A program made the translations under genes and the position numbers. From positions 1 through 37,681 of the forward strand of contig JAIRWX010000001.1 in NCBI GenBank assembly GCA_031268655.1: a stretch of DNA of 37,681 nucleotides, read 5' to 3'. The stretch comes from Helicobacteraceae bacterium (GTDB lineage: Bacteria; Campylobacterota; Campylobacteria; Campylobacterales; SZUA-545). The notes beneath the pieces are model-generated. The model ran no database searches and was not told the DNA's origin. It saw only the letters and a list, made by a program, of their open reading frames with translations. This document shows, in pieces, positions 8,453-18,827 of this stretch (the first letter of the stretch is position 1; each line of letters opens with the position of its first letter).

Positions 8453-9772
8453 TTGATATTTGACGCGCTGTGCAACGAACTGAAAACGCGAATTTCCGAC
8501 GACGAGTTTACGCGCTACATCGCGCCGCTCAAATTTTTGGAAAAGTACTCCAAATCCGATTATGTCGCTCTTGAAGCGCCAAATCCTTATCTGGCGCTAT
8601 GGGTTCAGAGCAAGTACGGCTCAAAAATAGCGGATTTCTTTGAGAAGGAGAGCGGAATCCGACCGAACGTGCGCGTAAACGTAAAAAACGCCGGAGCTAA
8701 AAAACACGGAGATTTATTGACAAAAGGCGAGGGCGCGACCGTTAAAAGCACCGCGTTAAATCTCAGCTACACCTTCGATAGCTTCGTCGTCGGCAATTCA
8801 AACAAGTTTGCTTACACCGTCGCCAAAGCGGTCAGCGAAAACCTGGGCGCGGCATACAATCCGGTGGTTATATTCGGAGGCGTAGGCATAGGCAAAACGC
8901 ACCTGCTTCAAGCGATCGGCAACATAACCGCGTCGCAAAGAAAAAGCGTCACCTATCGCAAATGCGAACATATGTTAAACGACTTTACCGAACATATGCG
9001 ATTAAAAACGATGGATCGCTTCCGCGATCAATATCGAAATTGCGACGCTTTATTAGTAGACGACGCGCAATTTTTAAGCGGTAAAGAAGGTTTACAAGAG
9101 GAATTTTTCAACACTTTTGAAGAACTTCACTCCCGCGGAAAACAGATTGTTTTAACCGCGGATCAGCCTCCTAAGATGATCGCGGGACTAACCGAAAGGC
9201 TGAAAAGCCGCTTTATGTGGGGTCAGCTCGCGGAGATTCAACCGCCGGAGCTTGAAACAAAAATCGCCATTATCAAAACAAAATGCGAAATACTAAAAAT
9301 CACCTTAGATAAAGAAATTGTCAACTACATAGCCAGCCGCCTTGACGACAACGTGCGCGAAATCGAAGGCGTGTTAAGTAACATCAATCTTTACTGCGCG
9401 ATGCTGGGACGACCCGCATCAATTGAAGTAGTTAAAGATATATTGAAAAATTATCTACGCGACAAGCTTGAAAACATCACGATCGACAGCATCGCGCAAG
9501 CGGTCGCCAAAGAGATGAACTGCAAAATATCTGAGATCAAGAGCAAATCGCGCGTCCAACAGATTGTCGCGGCGCGCAAAATGATCATCTACCTAGCCAG
9601 AAAACTAACTCAAAACTCGATGCCTCTAATCGCCGAATACTTTGGTATGAAAGACCACTCGGCGGTCAGCCACGCATACCGCGTCATCACCCAAATCATT
9701 GAAAACGACGCGGATTTCAAGCTGAAAATCGACGCGCTCGCCGGAAAAATCGCCGCGCCAAAAGAGCCTTGA
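8453..9772 (+). CDS. dnaA: chromosomal replication initiator DnaA
   Basis: The AAA+ initiator that binds DnaA boxes and opens the origin. The 439-aa protein has domain I at the N-terminus, Walker A GGVGIGKTH near residue 141, Walker B LLVDDAQFL near residue 200, and the domain IV helix-turn-helix signature KDHSAVSHAYRVI near residue 400 (the usual text is DHTTV-HA; the Ser-Ala variant is a minor change). The start is a TTG at 8453, with AGGA seven bases upstream; no in-frame ATG is near. DnaA-box clusters lie before and after the gene. Confidence 0.96.
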   Translation: MIFDALCNELKTRISDDEFTRYIAPLKFLEKYSKSDYVALEAPNPYLALWVQSKYGSKIADFFEKESGIRPNVRVNVKNAGAKKHGDLLTKGEGATVKSTALNLSYTFDSFVVGNSNKFAYTVAKAVSENLGAAYNPVVIFGGVGIGKTHLLQAIGNITASQRKSVTYRKCEHMLNDFTEHMRLKTMDRFRDQYRNCDALLVDDAQFLSGKEGLQEEFFNTFEELHSRGKQIVLTADQPPKMIAGLTERLKSRFMWGQLAEIQPPELETKIAIIKTKCEILKITLDKEIVNYIASRLDDNVREIEGVLSNINLYCAMLGRPASIEVVKDILKNYLRDKLENITIDSIAQAVAKEMNCKISEIKSKSRVQQIVAARKMIIYLARKLTQNSMPLIAEYFGMKDHSAVSHAYRVITQIIENDADFKLKIDALAGKIAAPKEP

Positions 9773-9795
9773 CGAAAATTTTGGCAAACAGATCG

Positions 9796-9801
9796 TATAA
9801 T
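9796..9801 (+). promoter_or_regulatory. putative -10 box of dnaN
   Basis: TATAAT in the dnaA-dnaN spacer, about 100 bases before the dnaN ATG. The DnaA boxes and CTA repeat lie inside the resulting leader, so initiator binding could also affect dnaN expression. Confidence 0.4.
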
Positions 9802-9842
9802 TTAGCTTGAAAACAAACGCTCAAGTAGGTAATCGGCGCGCC

Positions 9843-9878
9843 TTTTTCACATTTTCACGCCGCCTACTACTACTACTA
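9843..9878 (+). promoter_or_regulatory. putative oriC2 unwinding region: two DnaA boxes, GC spacer, five CTA DnaA-trios
   Basis: Two head-to-tail DnaA-box-like 9-mers with TTCAC cores, TTTTTCACA (9843-9851) and ATTTTCACG (9851-9859), are followed by a short GC cluster and then CTA repeated five times (9864-9878). Read 3' to 5' on the other strand the repeat is GAT GAT GAT, the DnaA-trio pattern of bacterial basal unwinding elements, and an A-rich stretch follows. Box, GC cluster and trio come in the order known from Bacillus subtilis oriC. This is probably where the chromosome first melts. Confidence 0.75.
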
Positions 9879-9901
9879 AAGTACTTAAGAAAGGAAAGCG
9901 A

Positions 9902-10969
9902 ATGAAATTCGCAATCTCAAAACCCACGCTTGAAAACATGCTCTCCGCGTTACAACCGTTTCTGGAAAAAAGAGACAATTCGTTGATTACCGCGCACATA
10001 CTTTTTGAAGCGAAGGACGAAACTCTGACGCTCCGCGCAACCGACGGCGAAATAGGGTTAAGCGTTAGAACGACCGATTTCACGCCTCAAGAGAGCGGCG
10101 CGTTCACCGCAAACGGGAAAAAAATCCTTGACGTAATTCGAGCGTTAAACGACGATCAAATATCGCTGGAAGGCGGCGAAGAATCGTCACAGATCAAACA
10201 AAACCGATCAAAATACAAGTTGCCGGCTTTCAATCCCTTGTTGTTTCCAGAATTTGAAAGCGAGACAACCGACGGCGAAATAACAATAGACGGTCAAAAA
10301 TTAATTCACGCGCTGAGAAAAATATCGCCCGCGATTGCGACAAATAATCCAAAGTTCGAGCTAAATGGAGCGTTAATCGACGTTCGAGAGGGAGTTATTA
10401 ACGTCGTGGCGACGGACACAAAAAGATTGGCTATCTACAAACTTGAACAAAACTCAAGTAAAAATTATCCTATTATTGTTCCCAAGAAAGCGATAGCCGA
10501 AATTGTCAAAATATTTACTTCCAATCTTAAGTTGTATTACGATGAAACGAATTTAACGATCAAAAACGACGACTATTTCTTTTGTACTAAGGTAATTAAC
10601 GGCAGATTTCCAGATTACGAGCGTATAATTCCGCGCGAGCTTAAACAGTCGTTTTTGCTTGGAGTGGATAAATTTATCGGCGCGTTAAGACAGGTTGGAA
10701 CGCTTTCAAACGAGATTAAGATTACTTTCGTAGACGGCATTATTGAATTTGAGGCGCTAGGCGACAGCGCGGAAGAGGCTAAAACCGCAATAGAAGCGGA
10801 GATTTCAATGAAAGAACCGATCGCAATCGCGGTGAATGGCAAGTATATTCTTGATTTTCTCACACAGACGCAAAGCGAAAAGTTTGCTATAGGCATTAAC
10901 GAATCTATGACCCCGTTTATTTTACGATCGGAAAGTTTTTCTACGATTGTAATGCCGATTGCTTTATAA
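9902..10969 (+). CDS. dnaN: DNA polymerase III sliding clamp (beta subunit)
   Basis: The ring-shaped processivity clamp of replication. The 355-aa length is normal, with three repeated clamp domains; recognisable pieces are LTLRATDGEIGLSV in domain 1, VVATDTKRLAIYK in domain 2 and the C-terminal PFILRSE...TIVMPIAL that forms the binding pocket. AAGGAAAG lies just before the ATG. It follows dnaA across a 129-base spacer that carries the putative origin element, and gyrB follows 19 bases after its stop. The codon use is more AT-rich than in the flanking accessory genes. Confidence 0.96.
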   Translation: MKFAISKPTLENMLSALQPFLEKRDNSLITAHILFEAKDETLTLRATDGEIGLSVRTTDFTPQESGAFTANGKKILDVIRALNDDQISLEGGEESSQIKQNRSKYKLPAFNPLLFPEFESETTDGEITIDGQKLIHALRKISPAIATNNPKFELNGALIDVREGVINVVATDTKRLAIYKLEQNSSKNYPIIVPKKAIAEIVKIFTSNLKLYYDETNLTIKNDDYFFCTKVINGRFPDYERIIPRELKQSFLLGVDKFIGALRQVGTLSNEIKITFVDGIIEFEALGDSAEEAKTAIEAEISMKEPIAIAVNGKYILDFLTQTQSEKFAIGINESMTPFILRSESFSTIVMPIAL

Positions 10970-10976
10970 TTTTTAG

Positions 10977-13304
<2,328 letters not shown>

Positions 13305-13310
13305 AAGTTA

Positions 13311-14519
13311 ATGATCTCTTCAGAGCTTATCGTTTTTTTATATCAAGCGGCTTCGATTCAGCGTTGGAACGACTATCCGCGCCTTGTTGAATTAACCGAA
13401 CTTGACAAACAGTCGCACAAGTTTATTATCGCCTTTTTTCTCGCTTCGCTGGAAACGGACGTCAACTGCAAAAAGCTGATCGAAGCGGGCATTTTTGAAT
13501 TTCTGCGCCGAGTCGTTGTAACCGATATTCGCCCCGACGTTTACCGCCGCGTGATCGACGAGAAAAAAAAAGATATCAACGAGTGGTTTTTGCAAAAAGT
13601 TAAACCGATCGTAAACGCCGATTTTTTTATCAAAATACGCGACTATTTCAACGACGAAACGTTATACGAAAACGAACGCAAACTGTTAGCCGCCGCGCAC
13701 TATCTGGCTACGCGCTACGAATTTAACATTATCTATCACAGCGGAGGGTTTTTGAGCGACATAGAAGATCTTCGTCGATCTATCGAATCAGAAATGTCGC
13801 GTTTTTCTAACTATAAAGGCGTAATAGAGATCGGACTAAACGGCGATCTGGCGAAAATAGTCGATCTGTGCGGTCGTCTGCGCTTTCAAGTTCGCTGGTC
13901 TCAAACGCCGCGCCTGCCCAAAACAAGCGTTTTAGGGCACGAGCTGATCGTAGCTTTTTTTTCATATTTTTACTCTAGCGCCGTTAACGCCTGCGAAAGA
14001 CGTTTGGCTAATAATTTTTACTGCGCTTTATTTCACGATCTGCCCGAGGCTTTAACGAGAGATATTATCTCTCCGGTTAAGCACGGCATAGAAGGTTTAG
14101 AGCATATCATAACAAAGTATGAAATCGAGTTGATTGACAAGCGCATTTTACCGCTGATACCAGAGAATACGCAAGGTCATTTTTCATATTTATTAGGACT
14201 GGATCGCGGCAAAAAGAGCGGCGATAAAAACGAGTTTAGCAACCGAATTATAAAAGGACGCAAAATTCAGATAGTCGAAGACGTTTGCGACTATAACGAA
14301 GATCGCTTTGAGGCGATCGACGGATCGGCGCTAAAAGCGTGCGATCATCTGGCGGCGTTTACCGAAGCGGCGCTTTCTAAAAGCCACGGAGTTAGATCAA
14401 AAGAGCTTGAAAACGGATTCAAAATCAAAGAGAAATGCCGCGAACCGATTGGCGACGTGAATTTTTTCAAAATTATGGACGATTTTGAAAAATATCTGAG
14501 CGCGGGCGAGGAGCGATAG
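13311..14519 (+). CDS. HD-domain phosphohydrolase
   Basis: A 402-aa cytosolic protein with a metal-dependent phosphohydrolase (HD) domain. LGHELIVAFFSYFY near residue 209 gives the first His, and FHDLPEALTRDI near residue 240 is the HD dyad, in the YfbR-like arrangement. YfbR-type enzymes remove phosphate from deoxynucleotides; whether this one does so is unproven. It lies between gyrB and queF with 6- and 0-base gaps, so all three are probably on one transcript. I recall a similar gene beside gyrB and queF in some relatives. Confidence 0.8.
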   Translation: MISSELIVFLYQAASIQRWNDYPRLVELTELDKQSHKFIIAFFLASLETDVNCKKLIEAGIFEFLRRVVVTDIRPDVYRRVIDEKKKDINEWFLQKVKPIVNADFFIKIRDYFNDETLYENERKLLAAAHYLATRYEFNIIYHSGGFLSDIEDLRRSIESEMSRFSNYKGVIEIGLNGDLAKIVDLCGRLRFQVRWSQTPRLPKTSVLGHELIVAFFSYFYSSAVNACERRLANNFYCALFHDLPEALTRDIISPVKHGIEGLEHIITKYEIELIDKRILPLIPENTQGHFSYLLGLDRGKKSGDKNEFSNRIIKGRKIQIVEDVCDYNEDRFEAIDGSALKACDHLAAFTEAALSKSHGVRSKELENGFKIKEKCREPIGDVNFFKIMDDFEKYLSAGEER

Positions 14520-14906
14520 ATGAAATACGGCGAGAAAATGGTAAACGAGTTTGACATAAACAACGACTTAGAACTATGGGATAATCCAAATTCTGAAAAC
14601 GACTATGAAGTCAATATATCGCTTCCCGAATTTACCGCGCTATGTCCGCGAAGCGGCTATCCGGATTTTGCGACGATCAACATAGGTTATATTCCCGAAA
14701 AAAAAGTGGTAGAGCTAAAAGCGCTAAAACTCTATATCAATAGTTTCAGAAACCGTTATATTTCGCACGAAGCCGCGGCAAACGAGATATATAACGCGCT
14801 TTGCGCCGCATTAAAGCCGCGATCGTTAAAACTCTCCGCCGACTTTTCGCCGCGCGGCAACGTGCATACGATAATTATCATAGACAGCCAAAAGCAAATA
14901 AAATAG
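14520..14906 (+). CDS. queF: NADPH-dependent preQ0 reductase QueF
   Basis: Reduces 7-cyano-7-deazaguanine to preQ1, which is then placed in tRNA for queuosine. The 128-aa protein is the short, unimodular QueF type. Cys42 (ALCPRSG) is the covalent thioimide nucleophile and Asp49 (GYPDFA) the proton donor. [19 protein letters not shown] matches the NADPH-binding/Glu region. The ATG directly follows the HD-gene stop (TAG-ATG) and GAGGAG lies seven bases before it. It converges on the phase-variable glycosyltransferase gene, 34 bases away. Confidence 0.93.
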   Translation: MKYGEKMVNEFDINNDLELWDNPNSENDYEVNISLPEFTALCPRSGYPDFATINIGYIPEKKVVELKALKLYINSFRNRYISHEAAANEIYNALCAALKPRSLKLSADFSPRGNVHTIIIIDSQKQIK

Positions 14907-14940
14907 TTATATTACCGCTTAGTAAACTATGCAAATCATA

Positions 14941-16106
14941 TTATTCGCCGTTTAATATCCGCTCTATCAGTTTAGGGCGTTTGTTGAGCTCTATAGCAAG
15001 TTTGCTAAAACCGGATTGCCGTCGCCCTTTACTTTTATCGTATCCGGAATCAATATAGGTCGTATAAAGTTTTTTTGCCGCGCCAAGCACAAAAAGATCG
15101 GTCAGCGCGGCAAGGTTGGTCTTATAGCGATCAAGCTCTTTGTTGCCGTGCAACGTCTTGCCGCCGACGTCTGGAATTTCGTTAACGCAAATAAACCGAT
15201 CGCTAAACGTCTCTTTGGCGTAGCGCTGAACCTCGCAGCTATCGGTACAGAGCGCAATCTTATCGCTTGATAGATCGGCTACTTCGGACAAGAAAGATTT
15301 GTAATCGGTTTTATAGTCGCTATGACGAATATGAACGGCGTCGTAAGTTCCAAGTTTATCGATCGTATTTTTGATATATATTCGAACGTCGGGGCGTAAG
15401 TCGGCGTAATAAAAAATACTCAACGAACCGATCGACATTCCACCATCGCCGTATGATTCAAAAACAAGAACAGTTTCTTTATAGGATCTTCGTAAGCTGA
15501 ATGATACAAGAGCGCCCGATTTTTCTTCAATCGAGTTTTGTTTTATATTGTCGTATTTGCTGTGATAATTTACAATATCGTCTTTGAGACAGGGCGGATA
15601 GCAGTCAAACGGGCGCGATAAAAAATCTACTTTACCAAACTTGGTCCGCCCCCCCCCCCCCCTTCTTTGATAGAGAAATAGCGGCTAAAATCGTCTAAAA
15701 ACCCGCTCTTTGTTCCGTCGATATAGATAACGCGCCGATAACGCAAAGCGTAAACTGCGCAGCGATTGATAGTGCAAAGTATATCGCCAAGTCCGCCCAA
15801 AGGGCGGCAGAAAAAGAGTTTAAGAGGTTTGTTAATAGGCGCGGGTTTAACGCCAAATAGCGATAGAACGCGATCATAGAGGCTTAAAAATCGCAACGGA
15901 GATTCTACGCGAGGCGCTCTGGGACAACGGACGATAAATCTCTCTTTTCGCTCTTTGCTTATAAACGGAACTCTTTTTATAATCGAATAAGCTGCTCTAT
16001 AGGAACGATTGTAAATATACGAGCGAGGCGCTCTGTGAATAGAGGCAAAGAACGCAAGCCTGCGAATAAGCGCAAAAGCTACCGCGCAAGCGATCGTTTC
16101 TCGCAT
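14941..16106 (-). CDS. phase-variable glycosyltransferase (fucosyltransferase-like), out of frame in this copy
   Basis: One gene split by a frameshift at a 14-base G tract (minus strand). From the ATG at 16106 the first frame reads a hydrophobic N-terminus and a donor-site-like segment (RPLGGLGDILCTINR) up to the tract, then stops at 15627. The next frame is open from right after the tract to a stop at 14941, with VHIRHSDYKTDY (like the HxRRxDY motif of fucosyltransferases), IALCTDSCEVQRYAKE and LTDLFVLGAAKKLYTTY. With 12 or 15 G the two halves join into a 388-aa protein at 15 G. The start at 16106 has GGGGG ten bases upstream; a TTG eight codons earlier is weaker. The substrate is probably a lipopolysaccharide or other surface glycan (inferred). 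Confidence 0.75.
15649..15662. repeat. poly-C/G tract of 14, contingency switch in the glycosyltransferase
   Basis: Fourteen uninterrupted C on the plus strand, inside the coding sequence. Counted directly: 2 + 10 + 2 across three blocks. Gain of one or loss of two bases restores the reading frame. Tracts of this kind slip during replication in Campylobacter and Helicobacter. A sequencing miscount is possible. Confidence 0.9.
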
Positions 16107-16232
16107 TGTTAACGCCCCCTTATTTATCAAGGCGCAATTGTAGCGCCGCGCAACTTTTGTTTAGAAACAAACGGAGAAAAGTCGTGAAAGCGCCAAAGTC
16201 GTCAGAAAGCTAAACGAACAAAAGCGGATAAG

Positions 16233-16337
16233 GCTTCCTCTCAGATTGCCGCGGCGCTCGATTGCCCAAGCTGGGCTGCTCGGTTCCCCGCCTGACCCGG
16301 TCGCCTAAAAAACCGCCGCGCGGGTCTAAGAAGAAGC
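16233..16337 (-). ncRNA. ffs: signal recognition particle RNA, small bacterial type
   Basis: The apical helix 8 is visible on the minus strand as GGTCAGG, a short stem with a GGAA tetraloop, then AGCAGCC, the binding site of the Ffh protein. The ends pair over 13 base pairs with G-U wobbles (16325-16337 with 16233-16245), and a second stem pairs CGCGGCG with CGCCGCG. The 105-nt length fits the 4.5S-like class. A TATAAT box ends six bases before the predicted 5' end. The tetraloop-closing stem (CGG/CCG) differs from the E. coli version but keeps pairing. Confidence 0.9.
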
Positions 16338-16342
16338 GGATA

Positions 16343-16348
16343 ATTATA
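16343..16348 (-). promoter_or_regulatory. -10 box of the SRP RNA gene
   Basis: Perfect TATAAT on the minus strand, six bases before the 5' end predicted from RNA pairing (16337). It sits in the short gap after the patatin stop codon, so the RNA has its own promoter. Confidence 0.7.
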
Positions 16349-16377
16349 CAAATTTAGGGATTTAACCGCAATGCAGA

Positions 16378-17280
16378 CTACGGCGCGATAACCTTATTCT
16401 CGCCTCGCGCCTCGTATTTGTCTATAGCGCAAAGCGTCAGATCGTAGCCTAACTTTATCATCTCTTCGGCTTTGTGAAAATCGTACGTTTTACAACTGTC
16501 GATCGGTATCTCCACCAAAATATCCGGCAGATAGCCGGCGATTTTATAGAGCGTCATTGAGTCTTGCATCACCTCGATCACCCGCTGAAATATATCAAGC
16601 TGCGTAACGTTCGCGCGCGCCCGCGAATTCCACAGCCCAAGTTTGATTAGCAGCTTTTTCAGCCGCGCCAAGAGCGGTTTTTTCCGTTCGGTCGCCAGAG
16701 CGTAGGGCGCTAAGTTAAGCGGCGTAGAGTAGTTCGCGCAAAGATTAACCGCCGCGATCAACTCGGTGCGATCGCTCATCGTCGGCGCGATTGGCAGCGG
16801 ATTTAGCACCGCCCCGTCCACCAGCGCCCGCGAGTTGTGATAGATCGGCGTAAAAATAGTCGGAATCGCAACGCTTGCGCGAATCGCCGTTTTGAGATCG
16901 CCCTCCTGAAACCAAAACTCCTTTTTTCCGTCCAGATCGGTCGCCACGGCGGTGAAACGAATAGGCAGATCCTCGATTCGTTTATCGCCAAAAAACGGCG
17001 CGATTTTCTCAAAAACCTTTTCGCCTTTGATCGCGCCGCCCGTCGCCAACAGCGACAGATCGACCAGCTTCAGCGCGCCAATCCAGTCTAAATTGATAGC
17101 CCAGCGCTTAAAATTTTCCAGATTGCCCGCCGCGTATACGCCGCCCACCAGCGCGCCCATCGAGCAGCCGCTGATTGATTTAATCGCGTAACCGCGCTCG
17201 CCAAACGCTTCGATCGCGCCGATATGCGCGTAACCCCGCGCCCCGCCGCTGCCCAGAACCAACGAAATCGAACGAGACAT
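16378..17280 (-). CDS. patatin-like phospholipase (RssA/NTE family)
   Basis: A predicted serine acyl hydrolase of 300 aa. The oxyanion loop GSGGARG is at residues 10-16, the nucleophile elbow GCSMG at 38-42, and the catalytic Asp in LVDGAVLNPLPI near residue 155, the Ser-Asp dyad of patatins. No signal peptide is seen, so it should be cytoplasmic or membrane-associated. The C-terminal ~90 residues (after ERKKPLLARLKKLL) are helical and basic. The SRP RNA gene follows on the same strand and bioF precedes it. The substrate is unknown; bacterial relatives act on phospholipids. Confidence 0.88.
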   Translation of the reverse strand: MSRSISLVLGSGGARGYAHIGAIEAFGERGYAIKSISGCSMGALVGGVYAAGNLENFKRWAINLDWIGALKLVDLSLLATGGAIKGEKVFEKIAPFFGDKRIEDLPIRFTAVATDLDGKKEFWFQEGDLKTAIRASVAIPTIFTPIYHNSRALVDGAVLNPLPIAPTMSDRTELIAAVNLCANYSTPLNLAPYALATERKKPLLARLKKLLIKLGLWNSRARANVTQLDIFQRVIEVMQDSMTLYKIAGYLPDILVEIPIDSCKTYDFHKAEEMIKLGYDLTLCAIDKYEARGENKVIAP

Positions 17281-17467
17281 AACGCTCCTTACAAAAAAGT
17301 TTATTATAAATGAAAACAGGCGGCGGCAGTCGAGCGAGCGTCAAAATGGATCAAATTTTGCGTAATATCGCCGACTTTGATCGGTTGCGATCCGACGCAA
17401 ACGCATCGACGTTTTACTATGCGCGAACAAAAGCGGCTTTTATGCGAACATGGCGTCCGATCGGCGT

Positions 17468-18556
17468 TCAGGCGCGATCCGCAACCGTTTGTAAAGCGGC
17501 GAAAAATCTCTTCAAAACCGCGGCGTTTTCGCGCAGAATCGCTCTAAGCTGCGGCGTTTTGACCGACGGGCGGCGAATCGCGCCGACCAAAAACCCTTCT
17601 TTTTGCAGTTTTCTTTGCGCCGCCATAGCCGCTTTGTCGCTTTTCATAGCGATCGGCAGGATGAGCGAATCGGTTTTATAGCCGTTTTGTTCCGCGACGC
17701 TTTTCGCATCCCGTATGGCTTTGGCTATCAATTTGCGTCGCGACCAGACCCACTTTTGCGCCTCAAAAGCGTAGGCGACGTCGAAGAGACTCGGCGCGGT
17801 GGAGTAAATTACGCTCTTTGCGCGGTTTTCCAGAAAAGCTACAATCTCTTTGCTTGCCGCTATATACGCGCCGTAGCTGCCGAAGGCTTTGCCAAACGTG
17901 CCGAGCCGAACGACGTTTTCGCGAGAAATCCCATGAAAATCCAGCGCGCCGAGCAGGTTTTCGCCGATCACGCCGCCAGAGTGAGCCTCGTCAATAATCA
18001 ATGTCGCGTCAAACGCTTTTATCGTTTCGATCGCGCTTTTTTCGACAATCGCGCCGCTCATCGAATACACTCCCTCGATCGCCGCGAAAACGCGCCCGCC
18101 TTTACCGCTTCGCTCCAATTTGCGGCGCAGATCCGTCTCGTCTTTGCGCGAAAAAAATGCGGTTTTACCATGCGTTAATTTAGCGGCGAGCATGCCGCTT
18201 GCGTGATATTCCTCGTCGATCAACAGCAGATCGCCTTTGCGAGGCAGAGTTTCAAACAGCGCGAGGTTGCCCAAAAACCCGCTGCCGACGACCAGCGCGC
18301 TTTCAAAGCCGTGCAGTTTGGCGGCAAAACGCTCGAAATCGCGGTGAATCGGGTGGTAACCATTGACAAGCTGAGACGCTTTGGGGGCAAAAGCGTCGTA
18401 GCGTCGAAGCCGTTTGATCGCGCGCTCGAAGAGCGTTCCGCTGTGCGCCAGCCGCAGGTAGTCGTTGCTCGCCAGATCGACCAGATTGGAGGAAAAAACG
18501 CGCCGTTTTCTTAGCCGACCTTTCGCCTTCAGCGCTTCAAGCTCTTTTTCGTACAT
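17468..18556 (-). CDS. bioF: 8-amino-7-oxononanoate synthase (BioF-type PLP enzyme)
   Basis: Condenses pimeloyl-ACP/CoA with alanine in biotin synthesis. The 362-aa protein is a class II alpha-oxoamine synthase: ASNDYLRLA near residue 30, GSGFLGNLAL near 92, IIDEAHSGGVIG near 187-198, and the PLP lysine in GTFGKAFGSYGAY near residue 222. It is slightly shorter than E. coli BioF (384 aa). Relatives with the same fold (Kbl, HemA, SPT) cannot be fully excluded, but the N-terminal 'LVDLASNDYL' pattern and length fit BioF. No other biotin gene is in the window. The ribosome site before the ATG at 18556 is weak. Confidence 0.87.
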   Translation of the reverse strand: MYEKELEALKAKGRLRKRRVFSSNLVDLASNDYLRLAHSGTLFERAIKRLRRYDAFAPKASQLVNGYHPIHRDFERFAAKLHGFESALVVGSGFLGNLALFETLPRKGDLLLIDEEYHASGMLAAKLTHGKTAFFSRKDETDLRRKLERSGKGGRVFAAIEGVYSMSGAIVEKSAIETIKAFDATLIIDEAHSGGVIGENLLGALDFHGISRENVVRLGTFGKAFGSYGAYIAASKEIVAFLENRAKSVIYSTAPSLFDVAYAFEAQKWVWSRRKLIAKAIRDAKSVAEQNGYKTDSLILPIAMKSDKAAMAAQRKLQKEGFLVGAIRRPSVKTPQLRAILRENAAVLKRFFAALQTVADRA

Positions 18557-18827
18557 AACGCGCTAATTCTATCGCAATCGCGTTTTGCAAGGCTTTTTTG
18601 ATCGCGCAAAGAACGATCGGCAATATGCCGCACAAGGCGCTACGCGATCCTACGCGCCAGATCGCGCTTATCAAACGCGATCGGCAAACAGGCGTCGTCG
18701 CGTCGGTCCGTCGCTGCAACCCGTCCAGCGTCGGCAAATTAGAATCGTAAGCGATCAGAACTCCTATGTCGCGTCTTTTCTTGGAAACGTGGTAGCGCGG
18801 CGCGCGTCGTATATAAAACTATATAAG

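Noticed and set aside
16107-16130. Alternative TTG start for the glycosyltransferase at 16130
   Set aside because: The ATG at 16106 has a GGGGG ribosome site just upstream, while the TTG has none.
18557-18827. Possible gene or RNA between bioF and the restriction gene
   Set aside because: Frames are short or shadow-like, and no tRNA, hairpin or ribosome site was found; it looks like plain spacer, possibly an insertion boundary.
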